Part shown: positions 57,052 to 64,000 of the stretch, one piece after another
How the letters are laid out: each line of letters opens with the position of its first letter
Numbering within the stretch: position 1 is the stretch's first letter
Source: Nodularia sphaerocarpa UHCC 0038
GTDB lineage: Bacteria; Cyanobacteriota; Cyanobacteriia; Cyanobacteriales; Nostocaceae
Assembly: GCF_022376295.1 (NCBI RefSeq)
Contig: NZ_CP060140.1
Coordinates: 4,530,356 to 4,594,355 of the forward strand
Length of the DNA: 64,000 nucleotides
Direction: 5' to 3'
Notes under the pieces: model-generated
What the model was told of the DNA's origin: nothing
Databases searched by the model: none
The model's input: only the letters and a program-made list of their open reading frames with translations
Translations under genes and position numbers: made by a program

Positions 57052-58377
57052 ATGAAACTCAAAAAAGAGATTAATAAAAAGGTAAAATCGCCATCGATTT
57101 CTATGGTATCAGCAGATGAATATGAGGATTGTGTCAAAGTTGAGCAATCAATTAAGTTATCTGTAGTTACACAGTTTTTTCCCCCAGACTATGCTGCTAC
57201 CGGACAATTGATTGAGGAACTTGTCAAGGAGTTAGGGACGCAAGGGGTAAGTATTGAGGTTTTTACCAGTCAGCCTGGATATGCTTTTAGCTTAAGTAAG
57301 GCTCCATGTTTAGAACGTGTTGATGGGATTAAGATCCAGCGATCGCGTAGCGCTCAACTGTTTCCAGGCAGAATCCGTGGTAAGCTTTTAAATGGAATAT
57401 TATATACTTTACGTACTTTAGTACATTTATTGAGAGCAGGGGGGCGAAACAATGTACTATTAGTAACTACAGCCCCACCTTTCTTGCCAATTGTGGGTTA
57501 CTTAGCCAACCTCTTCTTCAAATTGCCCTATGTTTGTATAATATATGATCTTTACCCAGATATTGTGGTCTCGCTGGGTGTAGTGTCTAAGGATCACTGG
57601 GTAGCAAAACTTTGGCGGGCCATTAATCAGCGAGTTTGGCTCAAGGCTAAAGGCATTGTAGTTCTCAGTCCTGAGATGAAACAACGGGTTTTAGAACACT
57701 GTCCGCAAGTGGCGCATAAAGTTTCTGTGATTCATAGCTGGGCTAACCCGGAATTGATAGTACCCATTCCTAAAGAAGAAAACTGGTTTGCTTGGAAGCA
57801 CAACTTAGTGAACAAATTCACTGTGCTTTATTCTGGTAATATGGGTCGGTGTCACGATATAGATACTTTATTAAAGGCTGCTATAGAACTGCAAAATGAG
57901 CCAGTGCAGTTTGTGTGTATTGGTGGGGGAGCCAAACGCGAAGAATTAATTGCACAAGTCAATGAATTAGGGCTAAATAATTTTACATTTTTACCTTATC
58001 AAGATAAAAAAGATTTGCCCTATTCTCTCACCTCTGGCGATTTGTCTTTGGTGAGTATTAACTCAGCCAGTGAAAGTTTAGTTTTACCAAGCAAGCTGTA
58101 CTCAGCATTAGCAAGCGGGAGGCCATTGGCAGTAGTTTGTTCACCCTACTCAAGCTTAAGACAAATAATTGCCGAAGCCGAATGTGGTGCAGCCTTTGAT
58201 TATGGTGATGGTCATGGACTGGCTGAATTTATCCGCTTGCTTCAGCGTAACCAACAACTAGGGGAGCAGATGGGTAATGCAGCTTGCCAGTATCTCCAAT
58301 CTCACTTTACACCTAAAATCATCGCTCAACAATACCTGGATGTTTTGCGTCAGGCGTTGAATATTCAAGAGATTTAA
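57052..58377 (+). CDS. Glycosyltransferase family 4 (WcaI-like), 441 aa
   Basis: GT-B fold: LSVVTQFFPPDYAATGQLIEE (~37-57, donor/acceptor N-domain), VLLVTTAPPFLPIVG (~139), YDLYPDIVVSLGV (~165-177), LYSGNMGRCHDIDTLLKA (~267-284), and SLVLPSKLYSALASGRPLAVV (~343-363, nucleotide-sugar binding E-x7-E region, with S here). Probably adds a sugar in exopolysaccharide repeat-unit assembly. The N-terminal ~25 residues are Lys-rich and may not all be native; a later start is possible. First gene rightward of the cluster. Confidence 0.9.
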   Translation: MKLKKEINKKVKSPSISMVSADEYEDCVKVEQSIKLSVVTQFFPPDYAATGQLIEELVKELGTQGVSIEVFTSQPGYAFSLSKAPCLERVDGIKIQRSRSAQLFPGRIRGKLLNGILYTLRTLVHLLRAGGRNNVLLVTTAPPFLPIVGYLANLFFKLPYVCIIYDLYPDIVVSLGVVSKDHWVAKLWRAINQRVWLKAKGIVVLSPEMKQRVLEHCPQVAHKVSVIHSWANPELIVPIPKEENWFAWKHNLVNKFTVLYSGNMGRCHDIDTLLKAAIELQNEPVQFVCIGGGAKREELIAQVNELGLNNFTFLPYQDKKDLPYSLTSGDLSLVSINSASESLVLPSKLYSALASGRPLAVVCSPYSSLRQIIAEAECGAAFDYGDGHGLAEFIRLLQRNQQLGEQMGNAACQYLQSHFTPKIIAQQYLDVLRQALNIQEI

Positions 58378-58668
58378 GCTTTTCTTTGCCTCGCCGAGGA
58401 TGACTTCAAACAAGTTAATGTATAGAAGTTGTCTATCTGTGTTATAAGTTATTCAGGAAAAATAGAGGATAAAAATATAAAAGTAGATTCCTGACTAATT
58501 TAGTCTCAGCAGATTATCAATCACATTTTAGGGAAAAAAGTCTTGAAAAACGTTCAATGCTTGCTCTAAATATAGAATGCTAGTTTTTAGGAGTTGGGCT
58601 TCGATGGTCTATTGATCTCAGTCCCTCCAAACGTAACCTTCCTATCTTATTTATATTAGGAGGTCGAA

Positions 58669-59094
58669 TTGCAGAGAAGGTGTGACCGAAATCGGAAACG
58701 TTCCAAACGTAGAGCTATCTACTGTCCTATTCATGGCTGTTATCTGGATAGCGTGAGTAAAAAATATAGACTTTTTGCTGACCAACCAGGTCAGTTAGAG
58801 CAACGGGGCTTAAGTAGACGCGCAGCTTGTTTGTCGATAGCCAATCACACAGCCGTTCCTATACAAGGAGAGTGGTTGGAGGCTTTTTGGTGTGAACAGT
58901 GTCAGCAAAAAAAGTGGTATTATGTGCGTCAGTCTGACGATGACATATATAACATTTCCTTAGCTCCCAGAGAATTATGGCAGCAGGTAACAGGGGTGAT
59001 TGATCCTCATGGTAATCCTTCTGTGGGTGAGTTTACGCGGATGAATGCAAAACAGCTAAGTGGTCATACTGTCAATTCTTTTTATTGTCTATGA
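58669..59094 (+). CDS. Zinc-ribbon-like hypothetical protein, 141 aa
   Basis: Translation start at TTG 58669 is supported by a strong AGGAGG 6 bases upstream. Basic N-terminus (RRCDRNRKRSKRRAIYCP) with Cys/His (CPIHGCYLD, ~19-27) and a second pair CEQCQQKKW (~77-85): likely a zinc ribbon. C-terminal YNISLAPRELWQQVTGVIDP. The stop overlaps the Wzm gene start (ATGA), so it is co-translated with the transporter. Function unknown. Confidence 0.75.
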   Translation: MQRRCDRNRKRSKRRAIYCPIHGCYLDSVSKKYRLFADQPGQLEQRGLSRRAACLSIANHTAVPIQGEWLEAFWCEQCQQKKWYYVRQSDDDIYNISLAPRELWQQVTGVIDPHGNPSVGEFTRMNAKQLSGHTVNSFYCL

Positions 59095-59933
59095 ATAGTC
59101 CAAAAAGTGTTCCGCAGCAAGAGTTAGTAATTGAAGCTGGACGCACAGAGCAACAGTATTGGCAAGATTTATGGCGCTATAGAGAATTATTTTATTTTCT
59201 GGCTTGGCGTGACATTTTAGTGAGATATAAGCAAACAGCAATTGGTATTGTTTGGGCATTAATTCGTCCATTCCTGACGATGGTAGTGTTTACAGTTGTA
59301 TTTGGTCAATTAGCAAAGTTACCATCAGAGGATGCGCCTTATCCTATTCTCGTATTTTCAGCGATGTTACCTTGGCAGTTTTTCGCTAATTCCCTCTCAG
59401 AGTGCAGCAATAGTTTAATCGGCAATGCTAATTTGATTTCTAAGGTGTACTTTCCCCGGTTGATAGTGCCGACAAGCGCAGTGGTAGTTAGCTTTGTAGA
59501 CTTTATGATTTCCGGAATGATTTTGTTGGCGTTAATGGCATGGTATAATTTTATTCCCACTTGGCGAATTTTGACGCTACCGCTATTTATTGGTATCGCC
59601 TTTGCTGCTTCCATTGGGGCGGGATTATGGTTAGCTTCTTTGAATGTGCAGTATCGAGATTTCCGGTTTATTGTCCCGTTTATTGTCCAGTTTGGTTTGT
59701 ATATTTCCCCTGTGGGATTTAGTAGTAGTATTGTTCCTCAAGAATGGAGATTTTTTTACTCATTAAATCCAATTGTCGGGGTAATTGATGGTTTCCGTTG
59801 GGCAATATTGGGGGGAGATTCGCATTTATATTTACCAGGGTTTTTGCTGTCTTTGGGATTAGTAGCTTTACTCTTAATTAGTGGTATTTGGTATTTCCGC
59901 AAGATGGAAAGAAAGTTTGCCGATGTGATTTAG
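59091..59933 (+). CDS. ABC-2 type polysaccharide exporter permease (Wzm-like)
   Basis: 280 aa from ATG 59091 (ATGA overlap with the preceding gene). Six membrane segments in ABC-2 arrangement; typical motifs ALIRPFLTMVVFTVVFGQLA (~55-74), FSAMLPWQFFANSLSE (~94-109), LNVQYRDFRFIVPFIVQFGL (~185-204), and YSLNPIVGVIDGFRWAI (~222-238). Exports lipid-linked polysaccharide across the inner membrane together with the Wzt-type ATPase at 60647. Between the two lies a decayed DUF29 gene. Confidence 0.93.
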   Translation: MNSPKSVPQQELVIEAGRTEQQYWQDLWRYRELFYFLAWRDILVRYKQTAIGIVWALIRPFLTMVVFTVVFGQLAKLPSEDAPYPILVFSAMLPWQFFANSLSECSNSLIGNANLISKVYFPRLIVPTSAVVVSFVDFMISGMILLALMAWYNFIPTWRILTLPLFIGIAFAASIGAGLWLASLNVQYRDFRFIVPFIVQFGLYISPVGFSSSIVPQEWRFFYSLNPIVGVIDGFRWAILGGDSHLYLPGFLLSLGLVALLLISGIWYFRKMERKFADVI

Positions 59934-59975
59934 AATGGCTGATATAATTAAATAGTATTGACTTGGGAAGGTTTT

Positions 59976-60449
59976 ATGTCTGAGTCATCTCTCTACGAAA
60001 CAGATTTTTTAGCTTGGATAAGTCAGCAGTATTTAGCTTTAAGTCGTCGGGATGTAACAGCTTTAGACTGGGAAAATCTGGCGGAAGAGTTAGATGCTAT
60101 GGGAATTAGAGAAAAAAATGAGTTTTAACACAGCTTGGTGGTTTTACTAGCTCATTTACTTAAGTGGCAACATCAGCCTGCAAAACGTTCTATAAGCTGG
60201 TTTACCACGATTGCTAACCAACGAGATGATTTACAGGATTTACTGGCAGAAAAACCTAGTTTACAGCAATATATTCCAGATATTTTACCCAAAGCTTATC
60301 GGAATGCTCGACGGGAAGCATCAGCAGAAACAGGATGAGGTTTAGCTACTTTTTTAGATACTTGTCCTTATAGCATCGCAGAAATATTAAATCCTGAGTT
60401 CTTATGTAACACTACAGATGATTTTGCCAAAGCGATGGATAACAAATAA
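59976..60449 (+). pseudogene. DUF29 family protein with two in-frame stops
   Basis: Frame from ATG 59976: MSESSLYETDFLAWISQQYL, WENLAEELDAMG, stop TAA (60126-60128), then in the same frame LLAHLLKWQHQPAKRS, AYRNARREASAETG, stop TGA (60336-60338), GLATFLDTCPYSIAEIL and final TAA at 60447. All parts match the usual DUF29 layout, so this is one gene with two nonsense mutations. DUF29 proteins are common and of unknown role in cyanobacteria. It interrupts the wzm-wzt pair. Confidence 0.85.
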
Positions 60450-60504
60450 ATTTAGAGGGAATTTTCAAAGCTTTGGGAAAATACAGCACATTTGATCTAA
60501 GTTA

Positions 60505-60538
60505 GGTACATAAGGGCGGGCAGGATGCCCACCCCACA
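60505..60538. repeat. Dispersed GGGCGGGCAGGATGCCCACC repeat
   Basis: Hairpin-forming dispersed repeat, related to 39068. Confidence 0.6.
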
Positions 60539-60646
60539 GTATTTACAATATTAATATGTGTACTTAATTTACTTCCAAAATGCTGTGTAATTCCCAACTG
60601 CACAGAAAAAGTAATATTAAAAACTATTTTGTAATTAAGATTAAAA

Positions 60647-61921
60647 ATGTCTGATACAGTTATTCGCGTTGAGAATCTAAGTAAAAAATACATTATTGGT
60701 CATCAACAGCAGGAACGCTATACCGCACTGCGGGATGTGATAGCTAATAAAGTTAAGTCTCTTGGTAGTCTTATTCATCCTAAAGCCAAAGTTGAAAATC
60801 CTGCTTTTGAGGATTTTTGGGCTTTGAAGGATGTATCTTTTGAAATTAAGCAGGGGGATAGAGTTGGGATTATTGGCCGCAATGGTGCGGGTAAATCAAC
60901 ACTGTTAAAAATTCTTAGCCGCATTACTGAACCCACTACAGGAAGCATCAAAATTAAAGGCAGAGTTGCAAGTTTGTTGGAGGTGGGTACGGGGTTTCAT
61001 CCAGAATTGACAGGAAGAGAGAATATATTTCTCAATGGGGCGATTCTGGGGATGGGTAAGGAGGAGATTAAGCGCAAGTTTGATGAAATTGTCGCGTTTG
61101 CAGAGGTGGAGAAGTTTTTAGATACGCCGGTGAAGCGGTATTCTTCAGGGATGTATGTGCGGTTGGCGTTTGCGGTGGCGGCGCATTTAGAGTCGGAGAT
61201 TTTGATTGTGGATGAAGTTTTAGCTGTGGGGGATGCCGCATTTCAGAAGAAGTGTTTAGGAAAAATGGAGGATATATCAGGGGCTGAAGGTAGAACAGTT
61301 TTGTTTGTGAGTCATAACATTGCAGCTATCCAAAATCTTTGTAATATGGTCGCATGGCTTAATGGTGGCAAGCTGATAGAAAAAGGAATACCAAAAGAAA
61401 TTATACCCAGTTATTGCTCTCAAGGTTTCTCTAATAAAATACAACAGACCTGGGAGAATCCTAAAGTAGCACCTGGGAATGAATATGTACGCTTACATCA
61501 TGTTAAGGTGGAGTCAGAGAAATACAATGAAGAGGAAATAATTAATGTCTCCTCCCCACTCAAAATAAAATTTGAATACTGGAGCTTTTTACCTAATGCA
61601 GAACTCAACATAAGTTTTGTCTTATACAATCAGCAAGGTATTTGTGTATTTAATGCTATATCAGATCCTAAGATTTTTTCAGCAGGTTTCGTTTCTGCAA
61701 TTTGCTACATTCCAGGAAATTTATTAAATAATGGCATCTACAAAATTAGGCTTTTAATAGTTAAAGATACTTCTACCATTTTGTTTTGCATGGATGAAGC
61801 TTTGATGTTTGAAGTAAGCGACATCGAAAGACCATTTAATTGGTATGGAGATTGGATTGGTGCTGTTCGTCCTTCGTTTAAATGGGATTTTAAGTTTATT
61901 GACTTTAATAAAAGTAATTAA
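60647..61921 (+). CDS. ABC transporter ATP-binding protein, polysaccharide export (Wzt-like), 424 aa
   Basis: Walker A GRNGAGKSTLLKILS (~78-92), Q-loop region, signature RYSSGMYVRLAFAVA (~164-178), Walker B ILIVDEVLAVGDAAFQKKC (~184-202) and switch His in FVSHN (~222). After ~260 a C-terminal beta-sandwich (~270-420) of the kind that recognises the polysaccharide terminus in Wzt. Partner of the permease at 59091. Export of O-antigen- or envelope-like polysaccharide. Confidence 0.93.
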   Translation: MSDTVIRVENLSKKYIIGHQQQERYTALRDVIANKVKSLGSLIHPKAKVENPAFEDFWALKDVSFEIKQGDRVGIIGRNGAGKSTLLKILSRITEPTTGSIKIKGRVASLLEVGTGFHPELTGRENIFLNGAILGMGKEEIKRKFDEIVAFAEVEKFLDTPVKRYSSGMYVRLAFAVAAHLESEILIVDEVLAVGDAAFQKKCLGKMEDISGAEGRTVLFVSHNIAAIQNLCNMVAWLNGGKLIEKGIPKEIIPSYCSQGFSNKIQQTWENPKVAPGNEYVRLHHVKVESEKYNEEEIINVSSPLKIKFEYWSFLPNAELNISFVLYNQQGICVFNAISDPKIFSAGFVSAICYIPGNLLNNGIYKIRLLIVKDTSTILFCMDEALMFEVSDIERPFNWYGDWIGAVRPSFKWDFKFIDFNKSN

Positions 61922-62025
61922 GATGAATAATGTATTTTATATCCAGTAAAAAATATTAATATAAATAACACCAATATAAATTGTCAAATTTGAAGTATTA
62001 TTGATTGAAAGTGTATTTATTGGCT

Positions 62026-62637
62026 ATGAAAAATAAATTTGTGCATCCTTGGCAAGAATTAAAAGCACGGAAGTCATTGAAAAAATTTTCGCCCCCATAT
62101 AAACTCAACATTGGCTGTGGAAATGTTACTTTTCCTGGATGGATAAATATAGATATTTCAAAAGTATCAAGTGTTATAGATATTGTATGGGATGCTTCAC
62201 TAGGGTTACCCTTTCTTGAAAATGATTCTTGTCATTTAATTTACAATGAGCATTTATTAGAACATCTAGAGATTTCATCGGCATCAAAGTTTTTATCTGA
62301 ATCTTTTCGGGTACTTAAAACTGGAGGTGTTCTGAGAATAGCAATGCCTTGTCTTGAAAATATTGTTCAAAAATACAGTTCAGAACAATGGAGAGATCAG
62401 GCATGGTTGAAACTACCTGAGTACCAACATATAAAAACGAAAGCGGAAATGATTAATATAGCTTTTCGTTGGTGGGGACATCGCTGGCTCTATGATAGAG
62501 AAGAATTATCTCGTCGCTTACATGAGGCTGGATTTAAAGATACAGAATATTTTACTTATGGGCAAAGTAATATACCTGAACTCAGAACCTTGGAAACTCG
62601 TCAAGATTCTTTATTAATTGTTGAAGCTACAAAGTAA
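62026..62637 (+). CDS. SAM-dependent methyltransferase (class I)
   Basis: 203 aa from ATG 62026; a TTG seven codons upstream is possible. Motif I YKLNIGCGNVTFPGWINID (~25-43), post-I DIVWDASLGLPF (~52-63), and HLIYNEHLLEHLEIS (~70-84) followed by FRVLKTGGVLRIAMP (~97-111). Common in polysaccharide clusters; could methylate a sugar or the chain end. Substrate unknown. Confidence 0.88.
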   Translation: MKNKFVHPWQELKARKSLKKFSPPYKLNIGCGNVTFPGWINIDISKVSSVIDIVWDASLGLPFLENDSCHLIYNEHLLEHLEISSASKFLSESFRVLKTGGVLRIAMPCLENIVQKYSSEQWRDQAWLKLPEYQHIKTKAEMINIAFRWWGHRWLYDREELSRRLHEAGFKDTEYFTYGQSNIPELRTLETRQDSLLIVEATK

Positions 62638-62745
62638 AGCTCAACCTATATGAAAATCATGGATTTAGAAGAATAAGTTGCTTTCCAGCATAATTTTTAG
62701 AATCAAATTACTTTTTAAAGTAAAGGTGAAATGGTAAAGGTAAGA

Positions 62746-63404
62746 ATGAAAAAAAAATATTTATTTGGGGAGCATCAGGACATTCATTAGTAGTGGCTGA
62801 CATTATACGATTGCAAAATGACTACACAATTATAGGATTTTTGGATGACGTAAACTACCATTTACATGGCAAAACTTTTTGTGGCTCTATCATTTTAGGA
62901 GGCAGAGAAAAATTTGATCAACTTCATAATGATGGAGTTGAATACTCGCTAATTGCTGTTGGCAACTGTCAAGCGAGATTAGAATTATCCAAATTGCTTC
63001 AAAAGAATTGTTTTCTTTTAGCAAATGCTATTCATCCTCTTTCCATTATTTCCAGAGATGTAACCGTTGGCTTTGGTACAGTAGTATGTGCTGGAGCAGT
63101 GATTAATCCAGGGGGAAAAATTGGTAATAATGTGATTATTAATACTAGTTCCAGTGTAGATCATGAGTGCATCATTGAAGATGGTGTTCATATTGGTCCA
63201 GGGGTTCATATAGGTGGTAGAACTACTATTAAACAAGGAACATGGATAGGAATTGGAGCTACTGTAAGCGATCGCATTACCATTGGCTCAAATTCCATCA
63301 TTGGTGCTGGATCAGTTGTAGTCAGAGATATACCATCTCATGTAGTGGCCTACGGGGTGCCGGCAAAAGTAATGAAAAATATTGATTCATCTGTAAAATC
63401 TTAG
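62746..63404 (+). pseudogene. NeuD-type sugar O-acyltransferase with frameshift in A9 run
   Basis: The left-handed beta-helix acyltransferase (hexapeptide repeats from ~100 on: VTVGFGTVVCAGAVINPGGK, VHIGPGVHIGGRTTIKQGTW) is open from GTG 62793. The expected N-terminus (IFIWGASGHSLVVADIIRL, the PglD/NeuD-type nucleotide-fold start) is encoded just upstream but in a frame that joins the ATG at 62746 only if the nine-A run (62749-62757) had ten. Either a real 1-bp deletion, a sequencing error, or transcriptional slippage on the A-tract restores the protein. The downstream part alone would lack the donor-binding domain. Confidence 0.75.
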
Positions 63405-63426
63405 AAAGCCGATTCTTACTAAATTA

Positions 63427-63688
63427 GCGTAAGTATATACCTGAATGCGATCAAGAATGGTTATTAAATAGTGCAAGAAAATTAGATTTTTTGGATAAAT
63501 TACCTGGTGAAATAACTGTTTCAGCATTAAGATATCTTTTTCACCATCCTCAAGTTGAGGTAGTTATTCCGGGTATGAGAAGCCCTAGTCAAGTTACAGC
63601 TAATTTACAAGCTGTGCAGCTAGGTGCATTAGACCCGGTACTCATCGAAAAAATTAAGGAATTCGTTCCTGATGTTCGCTTACATTGA
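63427..63688 (+). pseudogene. Aldo/keto reductase, C-terminal remnant
   Basis: Frame encoding EITVSALRYLFHHPQVEVVI then PGMRSPSQVTANLQAVQLG, typical of the C-terminal NADPH-binding helix of aldo/keto reductases. The N-terminal three quarters are missing; an upstream in-frame stop (TAG) lies at about 63425. A remnant of a sugar-modifying gene in the cluster. Confidence 0.75.
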
Positions 63689-63732
63689 TAATTTTAATCA
63701 TAGCAAATCCTTGTTCTGGAGACTATTAATAA

Positions 63733-64000
63733 GTGTTAAAAACTCAACTAGAAGATTTAGCAATATTTGGTGCCGATCCTGCTTTTGCTGAAAAATTACA
63801 CGTTGGTCGTCCTAACATTGGCGATCGCGATCTATTTCTCAAACACGTGAATACAATTTTAGATAACCGTTGGCTATCTAATAATGGTCCTTTTGTTCAG
63901 CAATTAGAACAAGAACTAGCTAAATTTCTAGGTGTGAAACACTGTATTCCTACTTGTAATGGGACGGTTGCTTTAGAGATTGCTATTAGAGCTTGTGGAC
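63733..64000 (+). CDS. DegT/DnrJ/EryC1/StrS aminotransferase, partial
   Basis: GTG start at 63733; open to the right edge. N-terminal features of PLP-dependent sugar aminotransferases: FLKHVNTILDNRWLSNNGPF, VQQLEQELAKFLGVKHCIPT, CNGTVALEIAIRACG (NGT.AL is the PLP-phosphate-binding loop). Makes an aminosugar for the envelope polysaccharide. The rest lies outside the window. Confidence 0.88.
   Translation, partial: MLKTQLEDLAIFGADPAFAEKLHVGRPNIGDRDLFLKHVNTILDNRWLSNNGPFVQQLEQELAKFLGVKHCIPTCNGTVALEIAIRACG

Overview
The window is chromosomal DNA of a filamentous, probably heterocyst-forming (Nostoc/Anabaena-type) cyanobacterium. The evidence is the many HIP1 octamers (GCGATCGC), short tandem heptamer repeats, dispersed palindromes, and cyanobacteria-typical genes: Uma2 nucleases, a Ser/Thr kinase fused to GUN4, a thylakoid thioredoxin-fold protein, GatD/MurT, NAD(P)H-hydrate repair enzyme, FurA-like regulator and STAND/TPR proteins. 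No sequence search was possible, so the genus is an inference.

Layout. 1-10.4 kb: housekeeping and small chromosomal genes (HD hydrolase fragment, two Uma2 nucleases, kinase-GUN4, typA, gatD, an unknown gene, murT, a thioredoxin-fold lumen protein, an unknown gene, tRNA-Lys(CUU)). 10.5-36.7 kb: two mobile elements integrated head to tail into the tRNA-Lys gene. 36.9-52 kb: chromosome again (two small genes, nnrDE, a SPOR-like secreted protein, mnmA, a STAND ATPase with TPRs broken by one stop codon, sat, a caspase-like pseudoenzyme, mtnP, a pentapeptide protein, a Fur regulator). 52-64 kb: secreted/outer-membrane proteins and a polysaccharide cluster (BY-kinase, GT4, Wzm, Wzt, methyltransferase, NeuD-type acetyltransferase, DegT aminotransferase) containing several decayed genes.

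The main find is the tandem element pair. Three copies of a 44-bp core lie at 10473, 23396 and 36676. The core is the 3' half of tRNA-Lys and begins exactly at the anticodon loop. It delimits element A (12,923 bp core to core) and element B (13,280 bp). Both have the same plan. A rightward cassette encodes eight proteins, including a collagen-like fibre. A leftward module encodes a small basic protein, a DUF3854/VirE-type primase-helicase, two small proteins and a ribbon-helix-helix regulator. A rightward operon of small genes ends in a tyrosine recombinase. The leftward and rightward units start from overlapping, mutually exclusive promoters studded with operator-like repeats, which resembles a lysogeny switch. 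In both elements the regulator gene has a conserved G5 run where a -1 frameshift would join the DNA-binding domain to a coiled coil. A conserved pair of 51-bp repeats beside the switch is a candidate replication origin or structured leader.

No terminase, portal, HK97-type capsid, tape-measure, second packaging ATPase, relaxase or transposase is recognisable. I interpret the pair as members of an undescribed or poorly described family of cyanobacterial integrative elements carrying a virion- or appendage-like cassette: non-tailed virus, phage satellite or fibre-encoding plasmid-like island. The copies are mosaic. The primase module is almost identical, the fibre cassettes are diverged, and the regulator N-termini differ together with their operators, as expected for hetero-immune tandem residents. 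Element B also shows decay: a primase frameshift, a truncated small gene and an early stop.
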